Below, piece by piece: positions 28,201 through 43,200 of a stretch of 64,000 nucleotides of DNA. The DNA is taken from positions 1 to 64,000 of the forward strand of contig JAKCWW010000499.1 in NCBI GenBank assembly GCA_026260175.1. The letters are read 5' to 3'. Made by a program: the position numbers and the translations under genes. A model generated the notes under the pieces. That model ran no database searches. It was not told the origin of the DNA and worked only from the letters and a program-made list of their open reading frames with translations. This DNA is from Reticulitermes lucifugus. Its lineage: Eukaryota > Arthropoda > Insecta > Blattodea > Rhinotermitidae. Positions within the stretch are counted from its first letter, which is position 1. Every line of letters starts with the position of its first letter.

Positions 28201-31200
28201 TATCGATTACTATCGAAGGTAACCATGCTAATGTTTGTAACCAAAGTAGTCATAAATGTACGTACATCTTTAGGTAAAGTGCCTGTTATTTTGTGTGATT
28301 TCAACGAAACTAATTTTTTGGACAAAGTTTAATGAAACTCTCCACCGTAAAATTTTACGAAAATCAGTACATTGGGATTATATTTGTGTCATACGGATTG
28401 ACGGACAGAAGCGGAGATATAACTAAGCGAATACCAGCTTTTTGTAACTTTGTGATCGCGCCTAAAAATGCTTCGATATTAAAAGAGAATGCAATCACGT
28501 ACATAATCTTCTTAAACAGAAGTTCCTAACGGAGTAGTTTTCAGTTGCTGCTAGCCCCAGTGTGTAGAGTGAAGATTTAGAACAATGGTAAGCACTTGAA
28601 GTTTTTCCAAACGTTCATTCTTAATGAAAAATAACATAAAATTGATACATAAATTGAAGACACAAATTAAGGTACCGCATCAGTGAGCACGGGAATGCAA
28701 ATATATCTAAAACTTGCGTTTCAGAAATCGGCCGTTACCACGGCTCAAGACCGTATAAGCATCGTTGTCCACATCACTGGAGCCTAAAACGCAGCCATCC
28801 GCAACAACAATTCAGCAAGGCGATAGTTTGATTGACAAGGCGAGGAGGTTAATTTACCGTGGTGGAGAGATAGTTAACATTGAAAGAGTCTACATGTGCA
28901 GGCAACGTCAGAAACAAATGCTACAATGTACATGCAGTACTGCCTTGTAAAACAGAGAATGCCTCGTTAGTTCGTTTTGTGGACCCAGTTACAAGGGCTA
29001 ACATACTCACGCAATAATATTTATGAACACAGGTATTGGAGAATTAAAGGTTTCTTTAGATAATCATTTAGGTGAGTGTCACTCTCATCAGAATTTTCGG
29101 TACATATTGATAAGATACTAATTATAGAATTAATATGTTCAAATTGCCTTTTAATGTAACATCGGTTTTCGAGGTTTAGTTGCATCAGTTCTTACCCTAA
29201 AGAAGATAAGTGCAATGCATGCAGAAATGCTCCAACTTACGACACCACCAAACGTCTAAATTCAAAGGTACACTTTAGACTCGCGCCACGAAAACACGTG
29301 GAAAAGAATGAAATTTTCACACTTTAATAATGTTAACTAACAATTATAGTATGCATTTTTACATAAACTGTCTTTACTTTTACATTCAGTTTAAACTAAC
29401 CACTCAATTTAGAGCTACTTAAATGTGATGTGACACGTCATTTGAAGTTACTTATTTTTACTTCATTCGCCGTCGTTTTTCTTTACATACATAAAAGCCA
29501 CGACATTTCGGAAGTAGCCTTTACATTACTTCACGTGTTCAGATGGAGGGGGTATAAAGAAATATTATTTTTTTGGGGGGGCATTCTTATACAGACTGCC
29601 TGTACCTATTGGCCCTGTGAGTAGCCATTTCTTGAGATCATTTCAACCTGAAGAAAGAAATAAAAGTCATTTGAATTCGAAACCATTTCAGAAACACAGA
29701 TGCTTATATATACAGAAATATAATGACGAACAGAATTCAAAGAAATAATGTTAAATATCCAGTACATTTGGTATTATACATCTTCCATTTAATACGTACA
29801 TAAGAATATATTTATTTCGTCTCGATGGTTCATTGGGATTTTTCATTGACTTAATCCTTCCGGCCGCTTTATGGCTCTGGGTTCGACTCTGCCTCTAGCA
29901 GAAATGAGTACCAGTGATATCTCCTGGAGGTAAAGGCGGCCGGTACGTAGAACCGACAACCTTACTACCTTCATGTGCTGACTGTTTAGAAATTCTGGGA
30001 GCCTCAACCTCCTGAAGCCCTAAGGGCCTGTCCAGGCCTGTAATGGGATTGCTTTTATATTTATTACCAACTAATTGCACATCTGTTGGTTGACATGTAT
30101 ATTATAATTTCTCCGATATATTTCGGATAATAATATTAGCATTCCTCAGGGATATTGTTAATACATTTAATGCTGAAACACGTCGTCAGTTGTACTTGGT
30201 GATAAATTACAAAATGAAATGTTTAAAATATCAATATTTTATGTTAAACAATCGAGAAAATTAGTTTAAATTGTACAATTTTTGTATTAGTTTCTTTTTA
30301 TATTTATATTTCTTTGCATCCAAACATGTACCAGTAAATAGTTCTTTTCGGTATAGTGGACCAAAGAACACTGTGTACTAATATATATATGTTAATCAGC
30401 AGATGTGCGATCAGTTGGCAAAAAATGATATTCTTACGCCCAGGTAAATTTTTTCAGAAGCATTTATCCACAAACTAGGAACTTTCCTGTGGTACATGTA
30501 TATTCGGTGCCAGAGATGACATCAGCTCAGTCTAATACATTTCTCCAAAATCCCGTTCATTGAGATGCATATGTATGATCAACTAATTAAACAATGTACT
30601 TCACACTCTCTTCAAGCTAGCTTTTCGTGTCTGGTGCCATGGTCATCTAATTTTAACCGAGCCGTTAAAGTTTAACTTTAAAATTGCCATTTGTTTTCAG
30701 TGATGTCAATTGGCACTTAATTACGCCGCATCTGCAGCGCTCCATTAAACCGTCCGCAGCTCTAGTTCACACTACTGTACCAAGGCGTGAAGTCGGTTCA
30801 GGTAACCGACAGGTCCGGCCCACCCCATCTTCACTCCCGCTCATACATTCACACGGTTCTAGAACAGGGCGGACACCATGCCGACCCAGATTGAGGGGTT
30901 ATTTATGAAAACGTTGCTATCTGAAAAGGGCCGTCTAGTTTCAGGTTATATAAAAATGGTAATCTCATGCATACGTTGAAATAGCGTGATGGCATTTTAA
31001 TGAGCTAACGCCTGTATCCACTTAGGGTATCATCCTTCGTGACGATGAACTACGCTGCGTATGCCATGAATTACCATAATCCTGTAAGCAGTAAGATGTC
31101 TGTCTCTAAATAACTTAAATGAATTTTCTGAGGTTTGTGCAGATATTATATGGAAGTTAGCCTGTGTATTTTACTGCAAATTATTTTAAAGGAACCTCTC

Positions 31201-34200
31201 TTAGGTGAATATAGTACTTAGTGAGATACGCGAAACATAAAGGCGTAGGTAAAGCTTTAAGAAATGTAGACATTAAGAAAAATTGAATGAGATATATTTT
31301 ATTGCTCGGATAACATAAGTGCTACAAGCGACTGGGACAATGTTTACAGACTTCGTGACTGAACACTTGAACTGATAATATGACGTATAGTAATTTTTAA
31401 TAAGTAAAGTATGACTGCGAGAAAGAAGATGCTTTGTTAGAATAGGAACTAACAGCATATCACATACAAGCAATAAAGCGTAGAAATACATCAAATTGTT
31501 GCTGCTTTGTCGCCCGAACTCTGCCTTTGGATTGTAGAATGTCTTAACGCTTTGAAACCTAGTGGTTACTTTATACACATCAAGGTTCAGCGTTCAATGA
31601 CTCTGGATTCTGCCCACAAAGTGTATTTATGTGCTTTGTGAGGATTTCAAAACAAACCGCGGTTATGTCCCTATACAAGTTTAACTAATTGATGCCTGTT
31701 GTATAGGGCATAAAAGATTTAACTAATTAAATTTTTATAAGCTAGACGGGGAGTGTTTAGTGCGCGGTACGTGCTGGAACTTTAAATATAAAGTTGAGGT
31801 TAGTCTTAGTCTTCAGAGGGTTAATAACGAAACATTCTTTTATTCTCACATTATGCAACAGTTTGCCGAAACATTCATTCACTCATAAAGCTTGACTTTC
31901 GCATCAAAGAATTTCGCGCGAACTCGTTATGAGAACTACTGTGGCGCCTTCTAGTTTACTGAATCGTTACGAACGTTTCCGAAGAACGTGCTATCTCCAG
32001 TTTTATGAATGATTTTGTCGAGGGAAACGGACAGAATTCAGTACGTTTTCCTGTGCATAGTTTGGCGTTTTAATAAAATGTTACTATTTTGCAAGACAGG
32101 TTGCTTCGTGTGAAGTTTATAAAAATATTTATTCTATTAATATCCCTCATATTTGTTTCGTACCATTAATTCTATTTTTATCACTTCCATTTCTATGAGA
32201 AGACAGAAAAATATAAATTATAATATCCGGCAGGGGGCTTTATGCATTTAAGGGGTCTTCCGGAAGTGAAATAAACAATTTACTGGCAGTTCGATCCGCG
32301 AGACATCAACAACCAGATGGAATTGACTAGAACTGGAACTTAACTATACTGTAATATGAATGCTTAGAACCTACTTTGTAATCGGGGAACACACTTATGG
32401 CGCAGAAAATAATAACTCATTATTAATTATAAATATTTAAAATATGTAACTAACATCCTGTTTTCAGAGATTACTGAATCTGGAATGAGATTATTTTAGT
32501 GGTATATATTTTTGAGTAATACTTTATCTCTTATCCGAAGCTTAATGACAGTAATAAAGCAGTTTATTGCATTTATTAATATGTTTTTATCACATTACAA
32601 CTTTCTAATCATCCCTTAAGCTTGAATATTTTGTAATTCGACAACAGTGCAAAGGGAACCCATTGCTGAATTTCAGTGTCAACACTGAACACTTTTATAT
32701 TGTTGGCAGCTACAGGTACGTCAAAAACAATACAAAGGGAACGTATTGTTGCGTTTCCATGGGAACATTGGTTACGCGAACGCCCCATATTATTGCGTTA
32801 TACAGACATTGCCTGTCTTGTTATTTTTTATGTCGGGCGACTTTATTTGTGAGGTTACAAGTAGTAAACAATAAGACACGAGTCCAGGCAAAAGGTCATA
32901 GCTGTCAGGTAAAATGCATTATAGTGGGGAATATTACAGTAAACCCTCTTTCACTGCAGGGGATACTTCCCTCGAAAACAGTTCTTTCAGTAAATCCGCG
33001 TTGAACGATCTTAATACTGTATGGGAACAATGGAGATACGGGAACGCGGCTGTGGAAAGTAATGGACAACAAAATCACAAATGTACTCTAGTCATTTTTA
33101 TTTATGAACATACAGTTTCACAAAACCAAGGGGGTTGGGGGGGGGGCGGGGTGTGGTAGAGCCGCGGTAGAATTGAATCACCGGATAACATTTCAGCTCA
33201 GTGTTTATACTGATATATATATGCTGAATAGAACAATCCAAGTTGGTTATACAAATATGTACACAAGAGGTAAAGCATCTTTAGCCTTTTGAAGGCAGAG
33301 GTGTTTTCGTATGCTGCTGAAGCGTGCTTAGCAGACCGCATGTAATCGAATTTTCTGGGTTCAGCAAATAATTATTCGCATTTGTTTTCACGCGTAAAAT
33401 CGAATTCGTGTTTGAGGAGGGTCTACTGCATAACAAATAAGTGATTTCACTCATGAGTCAACAAAACGTTTAGAAAGTATTTTCACGCATATGATGCAAA
33501 GTAACTCAGTGAGGTGCAAAGCATACCCCCTTTTATTTCCGGCCTTGCAAGTGCCACGATGAGATATTCCAGCTCAACTATGGTACGAATTTGTTGTGTG
33601 TGTTGCATCTTAGATGTCACGCCCATTGTAAACTCGGAAGATTCTCTGTGTATGTGACACTGCAATGCATTGCTTCGGAGATTCAAAACATTCCCTTCGT
33701 AGAAGCCCACGTGCAGGGACTTAAGCGGCAATGTGTCACAGAAGCAAAAGCATCACATCCACCTACCTTCCTGTCCGTTGCCCAAGGGAATAGTTTCACC
33801 CCCCTCACGGCGCCAGGTGATACTGGGCTGAGGTGTGCCCGTCGCGGCGCAACGGAGCGTCACGTTTGTCCCCTCTCGCACAACCATGTCCGTGCTGGTC
33901 GGGTAGTCCAAGATGTCCGGTGGAACTGCATTAGAAAGAAAAGTAAATTTTCCTTTCTTCCTAAAACTTGTATGGACATGATAACTGATAAATATGGCCG
34001 AGCATGTAGGGATAAAACACGTGGTAAACATTGATCCGAAGTAGATGTAACATGTAACATCAAAATAAGTAGAGACATTATAAAAACCAAGAACAAGGGT
34101 ATGGTATAACAATACACATTTTAAAACTGAGCGAAGAAAATATTTTGGCTGAAAATCACATCTTGTAGATATGTATGACCCACGAGAGAGGAGGACCTAC

Positions 34201-37200
34201 GGTGGAAGGGAAAGGTCAGTGGATTGAGACTGGAACAGTTGTGGGTATTTAAAGCCTATATAAAATACAGCGTTCAATGTCAAATGTTATGGAAGATGGA
34301 TTTAACGTGTTGTAGTGGAAATGACTGTAGAGGGAATGGTCAACTTAGTGAGGAAAACCTCAAATTTCTGACGTTAGTCATTTGTTGGCAGAGAATCTTA
34401 AGAAATACAAGCCAGAATTCTTACCATCAGGCGGTGTGGTACCACACCGCCTGACACGAGACACGTCGTACACTCTAGCATTCAGATCATAATAGACCGA
34501 GAAAGATGTTTGTATGCGTACTGCATAAAGAATGTAAAGAAGTGGAAAATTCCACCTGCAACATCTCGCTTTAAACAGATTAAAAATTTACTCCATTGTA
34601 ATTTTGTTATTATTAACTTTGTACATTTTAGAATTTTAATATTTTAATCACTTTAATGAAGGCGACACAATATCTAGTTAAGCGCGCTGACCTTATGCTC
34701 CTTTGTTCAGAATGATTCCGTGATGATGGCTCCTCGGCGCCGAAACATGTAGGAGTTTTATAGGAGTTTTACACTTCTGGGTGTATTTTATTGAGTGTAT
34801 AAGTTGGTTAATGTATTGAGTGTATGTTGTTATTGAAGTTTATCCATTTACTTTTAATGTATCACAATTCTTACGAAACACTTTTTGGGTATTTGGATTT
34901 TATAACACGATAGACTGGACAAATTTACCAAAACATCTGCGGTTTACCGCTTAAGAGACGCTAGGTGGGCTCCATTTTGGGCTCCTGTTTTACCGAATTC
35001 CACGTTACTGGACCGGTTATATAGCGAGGATTAGAGTTGGTTAGCATGTAATGTGGAGCGATCAGGTATATCTTAAAGTACCATACTGTAATTTGTTCGG
35101 ATGTCATAATTAAAAGCCTAAGATGTTATTGAGTCCAAATATTTCATGTGTAAGAGTCGAAACAGGGACCGTCTAATACGAAGCAGACTCAACATCAACT
35201 TTAATTGTGTCAAATTAGGCAGACGGTTGCAGAGTCAAATTACAAAATCACACATAACTGTGAAACATCCTTCCTTTTATTTCCTTCCATAATCCTTTTA
35301 CGTAAGCGTATAAACGCTCTTTTTAGCTTTAATGCTTTTGGTTCGGAGCAATCAAACAAGCTACAAGCGAAAAAGCGCACAACGGAACAGTGCTGGCGGG
35401 TGCTAAATAGTTCACTTGCTGAAGTGATGTTAGGTGATATGAAGTTGTGTTTTCCATATATTTGCATTCCGTTATCACAAAGAGTGAGAGGAGCAGAGAC
35501 GACCACGATGATAATAATGATGATGATGATGATGATAATTAAGTCCACTCGCGTGTGCTTAAAGCAAAATGCAGACGAAGGCAAGCGAATAGTTTGTGGT
35601 GTTAATTATCCGCCATAGTCTGTACTAGATGAACTTATATACGTAGCAAAACCGCAAAACACGTTCGTCCGTGAAATGCAAATACTAATTTTGAAAGCAA
35701 TGCGTTTCAGGTAATTCAGTGTTTTTAAAGGAGAATTGGTATATTTCAGAATGTAAATGTGTTTACTTATGCTTTTTAACCACTGACGGTGAACGTTATA
35801 ATTGGATGTTGATGAATAACATCGCCGGTTTCGGCTACAAGAACTTAAACAGCCCTATCTTCACGGCCGGATTCAGTTTTCAAACATGATTTTAGAATCA
35901 TTCTGTAAATATTTTATGAAGGTCTGTCAGAATGGTTGATTCATTACAAGTCACTCTGAATGTAAATTTTAGTCAATTCTGGTTGCGTATATTCCAGTAA
36001 TCCTCTGTGTTTTCTATAATTTTTTTGAATATATCAGTTCGTCTTGGTTCTTATCTCTTCTTGGTTCGTATATAACAGTGCCATATCTTTATTTTCGTAT
36101 TCAAACATACATAACGATTATTTGTATACCATGTAACGTGTAGTTCCAACATCACTATTGCTGTAATCGACAAACTTCACTGAACTGAGACAACTGCTTA
36201 ATTTACGAATATAAATTTCTGGAGTTCTGTCTGTCAGTATGAGACATAATTTTGTGATTGTATTAGGAAACTTTGAAAAATTAACCATTTAAGTGGAAAT
36301 ATAAGGAAATATTTTGTTTACAGCTAATTAGAAGTTATGTAGTATAAACTCCTTACAATCTCTCTAAAGAGGCACAGTTTCTAGTGTGCAATAGAAAGAG
36401 TTTATTAGGATGTGTTAATAATACAAACATTTTCCAAATAAATAGTAAAATTTGTCGTATTTTTCTTCATTTAATAATTACGATATTCGAATAAAATTAT
36501 GCGAGGATTATATTGACCAGACTGTCAATTAATTACCTATATGGGCCTAAATTTTGCTGTATATCGAAGTTAAGTCTCAAAAGGGAAATGAAAATTTCGA
36601 AACTTTGCGTCACGGCGAAAGAGAGCTACAGTGCACCCAGCCTTGCTTATAAGAACAGAAAATTCCACTGAGTCCTCTTTTTCCCTAACTCGCTGCCATG
36701 AACATCCTGTAGATATTCGGCCGCACACATGTGTGTTCCATTTTATGAGTTTTTATCACAATGTTAACTACATTCAGCACATGTTCCGTTGTTCATTAAC
36801 TCGATGCTTTTAGCTTATGACATATTCAGGTATTTCGTTTTATTTTATTTATCGACGAAGATTCAAGTCTTTGGGATATGACCCCATGCTGAATGGTAAA
36901 CATTTAGAACTTTACCGAATGGTAAATTTGCTTCAGAGGGCTGCACTGTAAGTGTGATCATATTCAGATTATCAAACGTGATGCATTAATTTAGAACATC
37001 TGTATATAATTGCCAGAAAACGAATTAGTACGTAAGATAGTAAATATGTTTGTATGATTAAACTCATGGTGTTCTAAAAATGACCTTTTTGGCTTGTTGA
37101 GTGGTAGATTAATTGGATCATAGTGACTGGAGCAAAGCATTTCATTAAATTTTGTGTAAGGCAAGACAACGATATTTCTTTAAAGACATGACCGAACTGA

Positions 37201-40200
37201 TCGGCTCAGGTACTAAGGATATTGCCCAGCATTCTGTACAGTAGGCCTACCTATTCGAATCTGGGTCAGGTTACTGAATATCCTAACTTGAGATATTTTA
37301 TGGTTTGTTGAAGCGAATGCCGACATGGTACCCTGCGTTAGACCAATGCCGCTTTCTTACACCCTTTCCAAGTAATCATTCACTGATCATCCTTATGTTC
37401 GGCAATATATTCTACTGAGGACGTCGTTAAATAATCCATAATTTAGTAAACATTTCAAGTCTGGTATATCGCTACTTCTTAGGCAATAAGTGTAGTAACA
37501 TTATCCATGCTTTCTTCGCATACACTTTTCGCAGTTCCTCTCTGAAGTGTTTTTGTGCACTATGCAAAGACGTATCACTCTCCCAGGCTTCGCACACTGC
37601 GAACTATGCGTTTCACATTGCTTTTAGCCTGCCGCTGAAAACGTAACATTCTCATACGAAGTCACCACAGAATGCACGTTGTGTAGTAATGATAGAAGTG
37701 AAGTCAGCTGTGAGGTCGTGACATAGCTAAGTGTGTTGGTCAGCTGCACCTCACTGTACACGCCCGGATTCTCGAGCTGGGAAGACTTTGTGAGACTTAC
37801 GGTGCATACAATTTTAGTGGCAACTTTTTTTCTCCGAGTGCTTGGGAATTGCGGTCAATCATTATTCCTCCAGTGATGTACATTCTTTCATCTACTGTTC
37901 TTGAAATGGGCATTGGTCTTTCAGAGCCCAATATTCATTCCACGTGATAATGAAGGAAAATAAGTTAACCTTCCACGTATAACGCCAAGATTATTCAATA
38001 TTTTGGTCTGAACATTTTGTCAGGTACAAATTTCAAACGTGTCGAACGTCAGCAGAACGTCCCGTCACACTCCTGTTATTCAAACACGCGGTACTGAACA
38101 AGTTCTGCATTGAACCAATAAAAATGTAAAGTCTAGTTAATGATGACTGCTCACATGTACTAAAAGTTCAAGCCAGTGACAACATTTTCAAATAGCAGTT
38201 TATTTTATCGATTTCTGCGTCGTTCTCCGAGCTTGTTTGTGAATTGTACTTCTGTCCGTCCTGATTTATGGCGTTGTGTCACATCATATCCTCTGACCTG
38301 CAGCAAATATTTTTTCCATGCCGCAACAGCCCCTGGTGAGCCAGGGCCTTCTCATTATCGAGGCTTTACGATCACACTCAGACACACCACACTCAGTAGG
38401 ACTCCTATGGACGCGTGATCAGCCCGATGCAGAGACTTCTACCTGACAACACACAACTCACAAGAGAGAGACATCCTTGCTCACCGCGGAATTCGAACCT
38501 GCAATCCCAGCAAGAGAACGGCCGCAGACCCACGCCTTAGACCGCGCGGCCACTGGGATCGATTGTTACAGCAAATATACTGCCGTGAATTGCGACTAGG
38601 AGAAGGAGGTTTAGTATCGTATTTATTACAGAAAGTTCTTTTAGTTTATTTCCGGAAGTGATGAATGCTTTCTTTGGAATGTAATATTTTTAAATCGGAG
38701 CAAAGCTTAAAGCCTGGCGGAAGAGTTCAAACTGCAGTTTTTACAGCTTTGTTTTATTCACTATTGGAATATTATCGAGGACAAAGTAATGAATTACCAG
38801 TTTCAACAGTACTATGTAATAAGTTCCATGGAACTGTGTCTTCAAGAAGATAATAGTCTCTATTTTAAGAAATTTCCCACAGTTTTTGAACCCGGAATTC
38901 CAGTACCATGTTCTTAAGATTCTACCTTTGGTCCCTATCCTTAGCCAAAGTAATTCAGTCAACATTCACTCTTATCTTAGAGGCCCCTCTGTACTGTTGT
39001 TCTCCTTTGTATGGTCTGCATGTTTGTACTCCTGGTGGTGTTTTTCGTTTAGTTCTCGGGACCACATCTCTGTAAGCAGTTCCAATCTCCTAATGTTTGC
39101 TGCAAGGCCAGCCCATCCAACCCTTACCCAATCACACTAATAGTTATGATTAAAATGATGATGTTTGTGACGATTATGAAATAAAAGTTATGGAACTCAT
39201 CAGTAAGCAGTTTTTTCCTGCTGTCCTTTGCATTTTCTTTCTTTGACCCACATGTTCTCCTCAGTACCCTGTTCTCAAACACCCTCAGTGTATTCTGCTC
39301 TCTCGGGTTGAGAGACCAAATTTCTTATGCACACAAAACTTAAGGTTAAATTACAGCTAGGCGTGTGTGAGCAGTTGTGATATTTAAATTTTTACGAATA
39401 GGCCTATCAGGATCTGAATACTTCTGTACAGGATGTTTTACCATTTATAACTCAGTGTCCCAGCCGACAGACACGCGCCTATACACTCTCCAAATGTCGA
39501 AATAACGGCAAGTAAATTACCAGGAAATATTCCTCCTCTACATTTACAGTTCTGTGACAAATTGATGCCAGTAGCTTCACGAACATGACACGATTGAGCT
39601 GCGTTTACCTCAGACAGACACATTCCACAAATTTCTCCATGTTTACACTGCGATACTATCAGTTATCCTGGCTCGAAACGACGGCTGTAAGTTAAATATA
39701 TGCTACGCACGATATATTTGTTATGTAAGCCTACCTGAACAGGGAATCCTGCAAAAAGCGACTATCAAGTTTCCTAGAACAAAATTTAGATATGAATGTG
39801 AGGGCTATAATAAATACAGATAAAATGATGACTAATTTATAGACCAACGGTGCTGACATTTGAAATCAAAGTCCACCAAGTTTCGTGTAAAATCCACTGT
39901 TGATGGTATTGTGGGAAGTTTGCTAGGTCTCACTCTGAAAGTGTCTTTGTGGAAGACGTCCATATAATATTCAGAAGAATATTGCGCCAAATGAAATGTT
40001 AAAAGTAGTGGTTACTTCTGTGGTAAGAATTATAACTGTTCCTGCGTAACGTACATTTGTATGCTCTAGGGACTGAAGTTGAGGATTCTTACTACCAAGT
40101 CAAAGTCACTTTAAAACTGACCTTTAATCAGTCATTATGTCTTGGTGTCGAGCTCCTTTATGGGCCGTTGAACAGGTGTTTTGTCTGATTATTTGCGGTT

Positions 40201-43200
40201 TTGTAGTCAGAGTTCGTCCCTTCTGACGAGGGTACGGATCTGACGTTTGTCATGTCAGTTTGTCAGTATTTACAAATTATTTACAAATTTACATGATGCA
40301 TTTTCTGTTATAAATACAGTATGTACAATATACAGTACACAGACCTACGCAGTAAAGCATGCCTTAAATGACTTGGATTCGTAAGATGAATTCGTATGTG
40401 TTATGTACTACGCAACTTCACACATCCAGGGGTAGGTAAATGTTGGCCAGTCACTGCAAGTTTGCAAGTTACTTCATGAAGAGCACGCAAATACAGGTAT
40501 ACTCAGAATGATCGTTAATCTACGTAAGTGCCCTACGTCATAATCATGAATAAATAGGGTAGAAACCCTTATGCTGGACTTCCCAGTTACCGATTTGCGA
40601 CAATGTTTTTATAACTCGCATTGCTTTAAAAGTAAACAGATTCGTAAATTATTCGTAAATATGAATTTGGAGCACCAGAGCTTTCTAATGAAATGTTTTT
40701 GAACTTCAGGGAACATGGCAACGAAATATCTGCTCCGGACTGTGAGGAAGTTCGCATGTCATTTTATAGCGGACTGGGCAATGACGTGAAAACATCTCTG
40801 AAAGGGAACGAGTTAAATTGCAGACCCGATTACTGAAAGCACATGTCATGCAGTTTTGTGGAATTTATGACGCGTGACGAAAAGTCTGATATTTCGGCCA
40901 GATCCAAAACACAGGAACATAAATGTTACAAAGAATGATTGATACTCGGTCTATTCAACGACGCTTCTGAATCGCATATATCAAATGATGTGGTGATTAG
41001 TGTATTTTGAATTATAAGTGAAGTAAAATGAAGCGGTCGTAGCTTATTTTAAAATACTATCTCGACAATATCCGAAAACAGTTTCGGAAGTATGCGAGAT
41101 GTATCAATCGTTATAGCCGGCTGTGGGTAAGAGACTTTAATGCGGTAAATTATCAGATAATCGATTATACCGTCGAACAGTACTAAAACATCGTGAAAGG
41201 GACTGAGTAATTCGTGTCGTTATAAGCGAGTGTCATTCGAACCGTGAAGTGTGATATTATTGGGAATTAATTGATACCTCAGTATGTTTAACGTTATATA
41301 GGAGGTGCCGCATAAACCGATGTCTTTATAACCGGGTGTGAAATTATGTGTTTGATTTTGGTTTATTATTTGAAACTATATTCATCTGTTCCTTCTGCCC
41401 ATTTGCCCGTAACTTTACTGAGATAGAGTATTATACATACAAACAGATCGATTTTCATGTAAGTTGGTTGTGTACAGTATGCCACTGGTAGCCACTAACA
41501 TTAGGTCTACTTCACAAGTTCTGTTACTGTGCGGTGACTATTCAATTTTGTGAGCTGGAAACAGCACCAGAATGACACAGTAGCTAGAAGCACAGTTATT
41601 TCAGCGTCTGTACATTACATTTTTAAAATAAGCAAGCTTTGCCATTTTTAGAATTGCGCGAAATATTTTTGGTTTTGATTACGTTGACGAATTTGTAGAG
41701 TTGCTGATTGTATAGGAGCAGGGAAAGCGTAGACGGTATAGCACCTAGATTACGGGCTGGACAGCGGAGGAATCGTGGTTCGATTCTCCGTAAAGGCAAG
41801 AGATATTCTTCTTCACTAAAGTGTCCAGCGTCCTGTTTAACGGATGTCGCAAGCTGCTTCCACAGAGGTAAAGCGGCCACAGCGTGGAGCTTACAACTCG
41901 CCTACATTTAATGTCGAGGTTAGAAATGAGTTGACTGATGCATACAGATCTGCTCCCCTTATATGCCTTCATGGTGTGCACAAGAACAACTGCACATTCG
42001 TCTCTTTTTACTTGCTAATACCGAAAAATACTAATTCGATTCATAAACTTCACCATTCTGTCTGCGAGTTTCCTTTATTTTTATTTTAATTTTGTTACAA
42101 TCTGAATAATTTTTGTTACCTTCGAAGAATCATCTCTTTATCCACTTCTGCTAGCGATACGATTTCATTTTGAGCGAAAGAAGATGCTGTGTGTACTACA
42201 TAGGAAATCGAATTATCCTCCTGTTGTATCGGGACAACTTGTGTTTCCCTTGTAAACGAAAATAGCAGCTGTTGAAGGAGGCGAAGATGGAGTTCGGCTT
42301 GTCTTTACTCCGAGGTTCCATTTCAGAACAATAGAATGAGTTGTCGCAAAATTGGATCCCGCCGTCACATAAACAACTGACTTGTTTATAAGTGCTGATG
42401 TTCCTACTGCGGCAGTCCAATCATTTTTTTGAAACACACGTTCTGTCACGTCTTCCTTTCCTGCGTGATCTTTTGACGACTGATGGCATCTAAACTATGA
42501 ATATGTGAATAGACCCTAATTATTTTATTACTAAGAATGTCTTCCATAACGTCCCGTAATGCTTATTTCTGGTAAAACCCACCGTACATGACGCTGCATA
42601 TGTTCAGTTATTCATTGCATTTGTGTGAACGATGACAGTTCTATAATATAGCAGAAATTATAAAGAGAAAGAGGTATTTAAACAGACTGTCAGAATAGTA
42701 GAGTTACGTTAGAGGATGACTGAATAAGCTAACCAAAAAGTCAGTGGATCCTGTGTAACATGACGAATATGTAACAAATTAACAAACAAACGTGTCACAT
42801 TATGTTATCTACATGTGAACTTTTAAAGAACATTGAGAAAGTAGACATGAAAATCGGGATAATCAAAGTAATTAAAATCTAGGTGTCCAGTCTGAAAAAA
42901 AATCCAAAATTTTATAAATCAATTCGCATTTCATGATACGTACACTTCATACCTCGCAGTTGTTCATACTTTTTACACTTTAGGACAAACAATTCAGTAC
43001 TTCTCTTACAAGGAAAGTGAAAGGTGACCTTCCAATGCTTACAAGTGTGACGAGCGACTTATCTCGCTTTACACACTAGAGTTACTAATCGGCTAGACGA
43101 GATAAGAGAGGTAGCCACATACAAAGAAACTACTTCCGCCCAGGCTACACTGTGTTTCCAAAATAATCACGAAATATCCATCCCTCGAAGCCCATATATT

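Larger units (their letters stand above)
21750..33766 (-). other. DIP intron 2 (within Ig2)
   Basis: GT-AG phase-1 intron of about 12.0 kb. Contains SINEs (21.8, 26.3, 27.3, 27.5 and 29.8 kb), two LINE tails, a decayed DNA transposon, a foldback palindrome and a G-rich tract. The stretches 30.1-33.1 kb and 22.6-23.9 kb show nothing recognisable. Confidence 0.75.

Noticed and set aside
33591-34034. 147-codon plus-strand frame
   Set aside because: Antisense shadow of the first Ig2 exon.
35815-35885. Additional GAAAC motif (minus strand AGCCGAAACCGGCGATG)
   Set aside because: Resembles the GCCGAAAC core but has CCGG in place of CATG, no NUH triplet and no complementary flanks, so it was not counted with the hammerhead-like set.
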